37,176 nt of DNA from assembly GCF_003949795.1 (NCBI RefSeq), contig NZ_RPRY01000034.1, forward strand, positions 1 to 37,176. Direction: 5' to 3'. Source of the DNA: Streptomyces sp. WAC06614. GTDB lineage: Bacteria; Actinomycetota; Actinomycetes; Streptomycetales; Streptomycetaceae. Of this stretch, positions 31,256-37,176 are shown one piece after another (positions within the stretch are counted from its first letter, which is position 1; every line of letters begins with the position of its first letter). A program made the translations under genes and the position numbers. Below the pieces are notes generated by a model. The model searched no databases. It was not told the origin of the DNA and was given only the letters and a program-made list of their open reading frames with translations.

Positions 31256-31690
31256 TCAGGCGGGGGTCCACAGGGCCAGGTTCGCGTCCCAGGTCCAGCG
31301 GTCACCGCCGGCGTTGATGTCGACGACCTGCGCGTACGCCTTGTCCGGCAGGTCGCCGGTGAACTGGAACCGGGCTCCGGTGGTGCCCGCCTCGATCACC
31401 ACTCCGACGGGAGCCGGCGCGTCCTTCGCCGGCCGGTCCAGGAGCCGGCGGACGAAGGCCTTCAGCCCCTCGTGCGCGTCCTCGGCCAGCCGCTCGAAGA
31501 GGGTCTTCAGGAAGGGCTCCAGCACCACGCTGGTCACCAGCACGAGGACGACGTCCTCGACTCCCCTGCGGACGGGCCGCAGCAGGCAGGTCGCCTCGAA
31601 CCCCGCCCGGCGCAGCATGTCCTCGCCGTCGACGGCCGGTTCGGTGGGGAGGGTCGCGGGCCAGAAGATCTCGATCTCGGGTCTGCTCAT
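31256..31690 (-). CDS. Unrecognised 144-residue protein coupled to the CHAT/WD40 gene
   Basis: I do not recognise a known family. The protein begins MSRPEIEIFWPATLPTEPAVDGE. The middle has a hydrophobic stretch (about 42-58, VEDVVLVLVTSVVLEPFL) and an amphipathic helix (LKTLFERLAEDAHEGLKAFVRRLLDR). The C-terminal half looks like a beta-rich module (VGVVIEAGTTGARFQFTGDLPDKAYAQVVDI). The ATG overlaps the stop of the WD40 frame (ATGA), so its translation is tied to that gene and it is probably a partner: an adaptor, a substrate of the CHAT protease or a membrane-acting effector. These roles are guesses from linkage. Third codon positions support coding throughout. Confidence 0.8.
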   Translation of the reverse strand: MSRPEIEIFWPATLPTEPAVDGEDMLRRAGFEATCLLRPVRRGVEDVVLVLVTSVVLEPFLKTLFERLAEDAHEGLKAFVRRLLDRPAKDAPAPVGVVIEAGTTGARFQFTGDLPDKAYAQVVDINAGGDRWTWDANLALWTPA

Positions 31691-32610
31691 GCCGCACCCT
31701 TCCGGGCGGCCACCCGGCCGGGCAGCGCCCACCGCTCGACGACACCGTCGTGGGTGCCGGTCACCAGCCCCCGGTCACGTCCGAGGAAGGCCACCCCGGC
31801 CGGGGACTGCCCCGCCGCCGTCGCCGGGTCGGAGAGCCGGTGGGCCTCGTGCTCCCAGAGGGTGATCACACCCTCCTCGTCCGCGACGGCGACCGTCGAG
31901 GCGTCGGCGGAGAGGGCCAGGTGGTCGGGCAACGGCCCGTACGGGGTGCGCCGCAGCATCTCCTCGTCCCACGACCACACGCGTACGCGCCCGTCCAGGC
32001 AGCCGGTGACGAGCACGTCCTGGGCGACGGCCAGGTCGGACACGGGCGCACGGTGGGGCCAGGTCCCGACGAGCCGGCCGTGCACGTCGAGCTTGCGCAG
32101 GACGCCGTCGAGGCAGGCGATCACCAGGTGCCGGTCGCCGGGGGCGAAGGCCAGCGGGCCGAGTCCGCCGGGCCCGGTGAGCGCGGCGGAGCCGCCGGAG
32201 CGTGGCGTTCCCGGCGGGGGGCACGGGGGGACGGTCAGGTCGCGCGCCAGGTGTCCGTCCGCGTCGTAGACGTGGACGTGGTCGCCGGCGGGGACGGCCA
32301 GCCAGTGTCCGTCGCTGCTGAAGGCCAGGGAGGTGCCGAGGTCGGTGCCGACGCCGATCACATGGGCGGGCACCTCGGTCCGCAGGTCCCAGACCACGAC
32401 GTCCCCGCCCTCGTGGCGGCTGGCCACGTGCCGGGACCAGGGGCTCCAGGCCAGCCACACGGGCCGGTCGCCCTCGGCGAGCCGGCACCGGGCCCGCAGC
32501 CGGCCGGTGTCCGCGTCGAGCACCCGGACGGAGTCGTCCCCGCACGCCACGGCCACCAGGTCCCGGGGCCCCACCGCCAGATGCGCGCAGGCACCGACCT
32601 CGTCCAGCAC
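31687..32610 (-). CDS. Seven-bladed WD40 propeller, out of frame with the CHAT domain
   Basis: This frame encodes seven WD40-like repeats, enough for one full propeller: VACGDDSVRVLDADTG, SRHEGGDVVVWDLR, VPAGDHVHVYDADG, IACLDGVLRKLDVHG, TGCLDGRVRVWSWDEE, VADEEGVITLWEHEA and TGTHDGVVERWALPG. The frame is open well upstream of 32610 and overlaps the CHAT frame by more than 250 bp. Coordinates given start at a GTG (32608-32610) just before blade one, but no ribosome-binding site sits at proper distance. The simplest reading is that this is the C-terminal half of a CHAT-WD40 protein displaced by one base. A separate, translationally coupled gene is the alternative. The stop overlaps the next ATG. 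Confidence 0.7.
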   Translation of the reverse strand: MLDEVGACAHLAVGPRDLVAVACGDDSVRVLDADTGRLRARCRLAEGDRPVWLAWSPWSRHVASRHEGGDVVVWDLRTEVPAHVIGVGTDLGTSLAFSSDGHWLAVPAGDHVHVYDADGHLARDLTVPPCPPPGTPRSGGSAALTGPGGLGPLAFAPGDRHLVIACLDGVLRKLDVHGRLVGTWPHRAPVSDLAVAQDVLVTGCLDGRVRVWSWDEEMLRRTPYGPLPDHLALSADASTVAVADEEGVITLWEHEAHRLSDPATAAGQSPAGVAFLGRDRGLVTGTHDGVVERWALPGRVAARKGAA

Positions 32611-33950
32611 CCGAACCCGCCGCAGCCCTTCCCCCGGCCCACCGGCCGACCGGCCGTCCGCGAAGCCGTCCGCCCCGGCGGGCGGGCCTCGGGCGGGGTC
32701 CGGTGGGCCGGTGGCGGCTCGTCGGAGGTGGTGGTCGTGGTGGCCGTGGTGGCCGTGGTGGCCGTGTCGCGCGGCTGGAGCCGGGCCTGGTCCCGGCGGG
32801 GACGTTCCTCCTCCTTCTCCAGACCGATCGGGGGCTCGTGGGGTTCCTGTCGGCTCTCCGGCACGGAGAAGATACGGGTCTCGTCGGAGGCCAGGAACAG
32901 CACCGGTGTCGCCCATTCCAGGCTGCCCAGGCGGATCTTCATGTCCTCGCGCGCCAGGGTGACGGCCCGGTCGACCGGGAGCCCCTCGGCGATCCGCTCG
33001 TAGAACGAGGAGGCGAAGGTGAAGGCCGCGCCGTCGGTGATCTCGTGCTGCATGGCCACCACCGCCGGCACCCCGACCCGCGCCAGGGCGGCAGCCGTAC
33101 TGCTGAAGACGTCGTCGGCGCCGCAGACCGCCGAGTCGCAGGCGTTCAGGACGATCAGCCGCAGCGGCGCCCCGTCCTCCAGCACGCTCCCGATGTCCTC
33201 CGCGTAGACGGGCCGGGCCGTGCCGTCGTCCGCGGTGAGCTCGATGTACCCGGCGCCCCGTTCCGCGTCGAACCCGCCGTGGCAGACGCAGTGCAGCACG
33301 TGCCAGCTCCCGAACCGCAGTTCGTCGGCGAGGTCGTGCCAGCGGTCGCTGCGCAGCCACTGGACGTCGACGTTCTCGGAGCTCTTGGTGCGCAGGATGC
33401 CCGAGATGCTGTCGCGTTCGCGTTCCACGTCCAGCGCCGGGAGGTCGGTGGGGCGGGCGGTGATGCCGAGCACCCGCAGCGGGAGGGTCAGGCTCAGGGG
33501 CGGCGCGGGGTTCATCAGCCGCAGCCGCCGGACGATCGGCACCTTGAGCGCCAGGTAGTCCTGCCGGGACGGGTCGACGAGGTACTCCCAGGGGATGCGT
33601 TCGACGTTCGGGCCGCTGGTGCGCACCAGGACCCGTAGCGGCCGCTTCTCGCTCCTGGCCCGGCTCCTGCACCGGTCGAACTGGATGAAGATGTCCGGAT
33701 TGAGGACCGCGCCGGCCAGCCGTTCGCCGAAGTCCCGTACCGGCCGCTCCGACACCGAGGCCCGCCGGGTGACGAGCGCGCTGAAGGACTTGGTGAGCGC
33801 CGTCTCGATCTGGGCGAGGGCGATGCGCAGCTCGTCCTCGGAGAAGGGGGCCGGGACGCGGGCCTCCGCCTCGCCGCACTCGGACGCACACGTGACGACC
33901 CACGTGCTCCCCGCTTCGAAGACCTCCAGCCGGAACGGCAAACCGTCCAT
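32358..33950 (-). CDS. CHAT-domain caspase-like protease (frame lost before its WD40 part)
   Basis: The ATG at 33948-33950 has GGAGG five bases upstream (GGAGGTGGAG), better than the earlier in-frame ATGs. The CHAT domain spans about residues 80-360 with both catalytic residues: His224 (HCVCHGGFD) and Cys271 (VLNACDSAVCG). ARPTDLPALDVERERDSI and FYERIAEGLPVDRAVTLAR are also typical. CHAT proteases cleave protein substrates after activation by a sensor. Residues 361 to about 440 form a charged, Thr/Pro-rich linker; beyond about residue 440 the frame yields Trp/Gly/Pro-rich nonsense lying over the WD40 repeats, ending at 32358. So the last roughly 90 residues are probably not native. Cytoplasmic; no signal peptide. 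Confidence 0.85.
   Translation of the reverse strand: MDGLPFRLEVFEAGSTWVVTCASECGEAEARVPAPFSEDELRIALAQIETALTKSFSALVTRRASVSERPVRDFGERLAGAVLNPDIFIQFDRCRSRARSEKRPLRVLVRTSGPNVERIPWEYLVDPSRQDYLALKVPIVRRLRLMNPAPPLSLTLPLRVLGITARPTDLPALDVERERDSISGILRTKSSENVDVQWLRSDRWHDLADELRFGSWHVLHCVCHGGFDAERGAGYIELTADDGTARPVYAEDIGSVLEDGAPLRLIVLNACDSAVCGADDVFSSTAAALARVGVPAVVAMQHEITDGAAFTFASSFYERIAEGLPVDRAVTLAREDMKIRLGSLEWATPVLFLASDETRIFSVPESRQEPHEPPIGLEKEEERPRRDQARLQPRDTATTATTATTTTTSDEPPPAHRTPPEARPPGRTASRTAGRPVGRGKGCGGFGCWTRSVPARIWRWGPGTWWPWRAGTTPSGCSTRTPAGCGPGAGSPRATGPCGWPGAPGPGTWPAATRAGTSWSGTCGPRCPPM
32726..32765 (-). repeat. Short tandem repeat in the CHAT-WD40 linker
   Basis: The plus strand reads repeated GTGGTGGCC nine-base units (with GTGGTGGTC variants). 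They encode a Thr/Ala run (TATTATTATTTTT) in the CHAT frame or Gly-His-His runs in the WD40 frame. Loss or gain of whole units keeps the frame, but a slip inside the run would not. Confidence 0.6.
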
Positions 33951-34060
33951 CTCCACCTCCGGCACCTCTACAGAACAGTCCACACCCGACATTCCGTGAA
34001 GTCCACCGGACACAGCCGCGCACCCGTCGGTCACCCGCCGTGACACCCGTCCGACTTTAG

Positions 34061-34074
34061 GTGACTTGCGTCAC
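34061..34074. promoter_or_regulatory. Crp-like binding site in the CHAT/gapB divergent spacer
   Basis: GTGACTTGCGTCAC fits GTG-N6-GNCAC, the pattern I recall for Streptomyces Crp. It sits within a longer inverted repeat GGTGAC-TTGC-GTCACC (34060-34075). A second, looser pair GTCAC-N5-GTGAC is at 34030-34044. It is 67 bp before the gapB start and about 110 bp before the CHAT start. Confidence 0.45.
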
Positions 34075-34077
34075 CCC

Positions 34078-34091
34078 TTTGATCGATCAAA
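34078..34091. promoter_or_regulatory. Perfect palindrome TTTGATCGATCAAA in the gapB promoter
   Basis: A 14-bp perfect palindrome, unusually A/T rich, containing TTGATC as a possible -35; TAGCAT at 34104-34109 is a possible -10 with a long 19-bp spacer. The GTG start lies 49 bp after the palindrome. A regulator dimer bound here would overlap the promoter. Confidence 0.5.
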
Positions 34092-34140
34092 TCATCGTGG
34101 GGTTAGCATATGAGCGCCGCCTAGCTCGAAAGATACGCCT

Positions 34141-35586
34141 GTGACTGTCAACGACGACTCGTTCACCAACTGGAAGAACCGCGAGGAGATCGCGGAGTCG
34201 ATGATCCCGATCATCGGGAAGCTGCAGCGCGAGCGGGACGTCACCGTCCTCCTCCACAGCCGCTCCTTGGTGAACAAATCGGTGGTCAGCATCCTCAAGA
34301 CGCACCGGTTCGCCCGGCAGATCGCGGGTGAGGAGCTGTCGGTCACCGACACCATGCCGTTCCTGCAGGCCCTCACCACGCTGGACCTGGGCCCCTCGCA
34401 GATCGACCTCGGCATGCTGGCCACCACCTACCAGGCCGACGACCGCGGTCTGACGGTGGAGGAGTTCACCGCCCAGGCCGTCGCCGGTGCCACCGGTGCG
34501 AACAAGATCGAGCGCTCCGCGCCGCGCGACGTCGTCCTCTACGGCTTCGGCCGCATCGGCCGCCTCGTCGCCCGCCTGCTCATCGAGAAGGCCGGGTCGG
34601 GCAACGGCCTGCGCCTGCGCGCCATCGTCGTGCGCGGCGGCGGCGACGCCGACCTCGTCAAGCGCGCCTCGCTGCTGCGCCGCGACTCGATCCACGGCCA
34701 GTTCAACGGCACGATCACGGTCGACGAGGCCAACAGCACCATCGTCGCCAACGGCAACGCGATCAAGGTGATCTACGCCGGCGACCCGTCCGAGGTCGAC
34801 TACACGGCGTACGGCATCAAGGACGCCATCCTCATCGACAACACCGGCAAGTGGCGCGACCGCGAGGGCCTGTCCAAGCACCTGCGCCCCGGTATCGACA
34901 AGGTCGTCCTGACCGCCCCGGGCAAGGGCGACGTCCCGAACATCGTCCACGGCGTCAACCACGACACCATCAAGCCGGACGAGCAGATCCTGTCCTGCGC
35001 CTCCTGCACCACCAACGCGATCGTCCCGCCGCTGAAGGCCATGGACGACGAGTACGGCGTGCTGCGCGGCCACGTGGAGACCGTCCACTCGTTCACCAAC
35101 GACCAGAACCTGCTGGACAACTACCACAAGGCCGACCGCCGCGGCCGTTCCGCGCCGCTGAACATGGTGATCACCGAGACCGGTGCCGCCTCGGCCGTCG
35201 CCAAGGCCCTGCCTGAGCTCAAGGCGCCGATCACCGGCAGCTCGATCCGCGTGCCCGTCCCGGACGTCTCGATCGCCATCCTGAGCCTGCGCCTGGGCCG
35301 CGAGACCACCCGCGAGGAGGTCCTCGAGTACCTCCGTGAGGTCTCGCTGAACTCCCCGCTGAAGCGCCAGATCGACTTCACCACCGCCCCCGACGCCGTC
35401 TCCATGGACTTCGTCGGCTCGCGTCACGCCTCGATCGTCGACGCCGGCGCCACGAAGGTCGACGGCGACAACGCGATCCTCTACCTCTGGTACGACAACG
35501 AGTTCGGCTACTCCTGCCAGGTCATCCGGGTCGTCCAGCACGTCTCGGGCGTCGAGTACCCGACCTACCCGGCTCCGGCGGTCTGA
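34141..35586 (+). CDS. gapB: Glyceraldehyde-3-phosphate dehydrogenase, long GapB type
   Basis: A 481-residue enzyme, about 140 residues longer than ordinary GapA. The N-terminal extension (1-125) is helical and of the kind seen in actinobacterial GapB. The NAD(P)-binding start is VLYGFGRIGRL near 134. The catalytic cysteine is Cys289 in SCASCTTN; the downstream WYDNEFGYSCQVIRVV is the usual C-terminal signature. It converts glyceraldehyde-3-phosphate and phosphate to 1,3-bisphosphoglycerate or the reverse; GapB of corynebacteria favours gluconeogenesis with NADP, which is only inferred here. The start is GTG with a weak ribosome-binding site. A long hairpin follows the stop. Confidence 0.94.
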   Translation: MTVNDDSFTNWKNREEIAESMIPIIGKLQRERDVTVLLHSRSLVNKSVVSILKTHRFARQIAGEELSVTDTMPFLQALTTLDLGPSQIDLGMLATTYQADDRGLTVEEFTAQAVAGATGANKIERSAPRDVVLYGFGRIGRLVARLLIEKAGSGNGLRLRAIVVRGGGDADLVKRASLLRRDSIHGQFNGTITVDEANSTIVANGNAIKVIYAGDPSEVDYTAYGIKDAILIDNTGKWRDREGLSKHLRPGIDKVVLTAPGKGDVPNIVHGVNHDTIKPDEQILSCASCTTNAIVPPLKAMDDEYGVLRGHVETVHSFTNDQNLLDNYHKADRRGRSAPLNMVITETGAASAVAKALPELKAPITGSSIRVPVPDVSIAILSLRLGRETTREEVLEYLREVSLNSPLKRQIDFTTAPDAVSMDFVGSRHASIVDAGATKVDGDNAILYLWYDNEFGYSCQVIRVVQHVSGVEYPTYPAPAV

Positions 35587-36482
35587 CGGACCTCCGCGCT
35601 CCCGCCCTCGCCCCGGCGCCGGTGCGGCTTCCTTCCACGGAGCCGCACCGGCGCCGGGGCCGTTGTGGCGGCGGTCCAGGCACCGCAGAGGGCCGGGACC
35701 GCGGCGAGGACGAAGCAGACCGGCAGCGTGAGCGGGCCGACGAGCAGGCCGGTGGCCGCCGTGGCGGCCGTCGAGCCGGCGTTGTACGCGGTGTTGACCC
35801 AGGCCCCGGCCTTCGTCCGGGTGCCGGGACCGGCGCTCTCGTCGGCGAGCAGGTACGCGGTGGTGAGCGCGGGCGCGACGAACACCCCGGCGACGGCCGC
35901 CCACGCCACGAGCAGGGCCGGGTGCGGGGCGCACAGGCCCGTGGCGGCCAGGGTGAGCCCCAGGGCCGCGCCGAGCAGGGACAGCCGGGTGCGCGCCGGG
36001 GCACGCCAGGCGACGGCCCCGTAGCCGAGGCCGCCGAGCGCGCTGCCGGCGGAGACCGCGGCCAGCACCCACGGCACCACCGCGGGGGCGTTCCTGGCGT
36101 CGGCGGCGGCGAGGACGAGCAGGTCCAGGGCGCCGAGCACCACGCCCACCCCGGCCGCGGCGGCGACCGTCCGGCGGACCCCGTGCCGGTCCGGTACGTC
36201 CGCGGGCGCGAGGGTGGCCCGCGCCCCGTCCGGCCCGGCTCCGGCCGGCTCCGCCGCTGCGGGCGCGGGCGCGGACCCGGCGCGCGGGGCGTGCCAGGCA
36301 CGGGCCGCCGGGGACGACACCAGGGCGAGGGTCCCGGTCAGGACCAGGACGGCGCTCACGACGAGCCCGGTCGCGGGTGCGGCGACCCCGACCAGCAGGC
36401 CCACCAGCAACGGGCCCGTCACGAACAGCAGTTCCTCGGCCACCGCGTCCAGGCGGCGCGGACGGCGCGGACTCCTACGCAC
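35565..36482 (-). pseudogene. N-terminally truncated MFS transporter
   Basis: A 305-codon frame encoding the second part of a major-facilitator transporter. It opens with RRLDAVAEELLFVTGPLLVGLLVG, a stretch normally found after the fourth or fifth helix of about 400-residue MFS exporters, and continues through the central loop and six further helices (VGVVLGALDLLVLAAADAR to LLVGPLTLPVCFVLAAVPAL). The roughly 130 N-terminal residues with the first helices are missing. The GTG at 36482 has no ribosome-binding site; only 69 bp separate it from the next gene's stop. The C-terminal codons run through the gapB terminator hairpin and overlap the gapB stop by 22 bp. Most likely a decayed or deleted gene; an assembly gap is less likely. 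Confidence 0.7.
35611..35659. terminator. Perfect 19-bp terminator hairpin after gapB
   Basis: CCCCGGCGCCGGTGCGGCT (35611-35629) pairs without mismatch with its complement at 35641-35659 across an 11-base loop. It begins 24 bp after the gapB stop. Being symmetrical, it could stop transcripts from both sides, yet it lies inside the last codons of the convergent MFS frame. Confidence 0.85.
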
Positions 36483-36551
36483 GGAGGAGGAACATGCGGC
36501 CGAACTCAGCAGACGCGGCCGGAGCGTGCGGACGGCCGGGGCGCGGTGGGC

Positions 36552-37176
36552 TCAGCAGCGCGTCGACTTGCCGCTCTGCCTGGTCAGGTTGTCGTCGGAC
36601 ATCCAGCCGGCCGTCTTCGTGCCGGGGACGCGGACGTAACTCCACTTGTGGCCGTACGCGTTGACGACGTAGCAGTCCAGTTGGAGCTTGCTGCCGCTCT
36701 TGGCCACGGCCACGTCCGGGCAGTTCTGGTAGGGCCCGGCCACGATGTGGAAGGTGCCCGCCATGTACGCGTAGGTGCCCGCGTCGCGCTCCTTGTGGCC
36801 CCAGCCCCCGCAACCGGTCGACGTCGGGCTGGGGGTGGCCGACGGGGACCGGCCGGCGCCGGTGCTCGCGCCCGGCGTGGGCGAGGCCTTGGGCGGGCGC
36901 TTCGACGCACTTCCGGACGGCTTGCCCGGGGCGTTCGCGGCGGGGTCCTGCGGGGCCTCGGGCGGCGCCGCCTGTGCCGTGCCGCCCTTGCGGGATCCGC
37001 CGCCGTGGTCGGACGTCACGGCGTAGGCGATGCCGCCGCCGACGACGGCGACGGCGGTCGCGGCGGCGAGGACGACCCGGCCCCGGCGGTTCGGCCGGCC
37101 CCCGGCCGGCCGCGGCGGCGCCGCGGTGACCGGGCCGCCCGGGACGGGGTGGGCGGCGTACGGCGGCGGGCCGTAC
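36552..37176 (-). CDS. Membrane-anchored SH3-like domain protein, 5' end outside the window
   Basis: The frame is open to the right edge, so the start is missing. The visible 207 residues begin with a Gly/Pro/Tyr-rich cytoplasmic stretch (YGPPPYAAHPVPGGPV), then RRGR and one membrane helix (VVLAAATAVAVVGGGIAYAV), a Ser/Pro/Thr-rich linker outside the cell, and a C-terminal domain (GTYAYMAGTFHIVAGPY, CPDVAVAKSGSKLQLDCYVVNAYGHKWSYVRVPGTKTAGWMSDDNLT) of bacterial SH3 type with cysteines likely in disulfides. Such domains bind peptidoglycan or act as sensor modules. The layout also fits the C-terminal end of a larger sensor protein whose front lies outside the window. Confidence 0.8.
   Translation of the reverse strand, partial: YGPPPYAAHPVPGGPVTAAPPRPAGGRPNRRGRVVLAAATAVAVVGGGIAYAVTSDHGGGSRKGGTAQAAPPEAPQDPAANAPGKPSGSASKRPPKASPTPGASTGAGRSPSATPSPTSTGCGGWGHKERDAGTYAYMAGTFHIVAGPYQNCPDVAVAKSGSKLQLDCYVVNAYGHKWSYVRVPGTKTAGWMSDDNLTRQSGKSTRC

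Noticed and set aside
32703..34023. The full-length upstream part of the 778-codon frame as the true N-terminus of the WD40 protein
   Set aside because: In this part the frame yields Arg/Gly-rich nonsense, while the other frame encodes an intact CHAT protease with catalytic residues.

Overview
The window looks like chromosomal DNA of a Streptomyces-type actinomycete. It is extremely G+C rich with third codon positions almost all G or C. Starts are often GTG or TTG, stop/start overlaps (ATGA, GTGA) are common, and the gene families are typical of the group: a mycothiol-type DsbA-fold nitroreductase, DUF1996 and DUF2330 proteins, PAS/GAF/PP2C phosphatases and a long GapB-type glyceraldehyde-3-phosphate dehydrogenase. 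No rRNA, tRNA, insertion sequence, integrase or CRISPR array was seen.

Left part (1-10 kb): the start of a probable NUDIX protein and a secreted copper-radical (galactose/glyoxal oxidase-like) enzyme, both on the minus strand. A roughly 640-bp mostly non-coding stretch follows, then a cluster of three SpoIIE/PP2C phosphatases: two translationally coupled on the plus strand, the second fused to a sensor and an anti-sigma-type ATPase domain, and a third convergent on the minus strand. Together they resemble a partner-switching signalling node.

Middle part (10-22 kb): a DsbA-fold oxidoreductase, a class A beta-lactamase, a DUF2330 membrane-anchored protein and the divergent ohrR/ohr organic peroxide pair with a clear repeat-rich operator. 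Next come an APH-like kinase, a nucleoside hydrolase and a two-gene operon of a T4 Rnl1-like RNA ligase plus a T4 PseT-like polynucleotide kinase/phosphatase, which looks like an RNA break-repair cassette. These are followed by a DUF1996 secreted protein, an ECF sigma factor with its zinc-binding anti-sigma factor, and a 3-hydroxybutyrate-dehydrogenase-like SDR.

Right part (22-37 kb): a small secreted inhibitor-like protein, a 1264-residue HTH-nSTAND-14xWD40 protein and a secreted NlpC/P60 hydrolase. Then come an EamA exporter-IclR-monooxygenase operon facing a MarR gene with which it shares overlapping start codons, and a minus-strand block with a CHAT caspase-like protease, a WD40 propeller in a different frame, an unrecognised 144-residue protein, a CD225-type membrane protein and a maltokinase-cap-like protein. 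The window ends with gapB, an N-terminally truncated MFS remnant convergent with it, and a partial SH3-like membrane-anchored protein.

The most interesting items are the RNA repair cassette, the frame-disrupted CHAT/WD40 gene with its coupled unknown partner, the mirror-image divergent start of the EamA and MarR genes, and the sensor-phosphatase-ATPase fusion. All functions are inferred by reading motifs; no database search was run.
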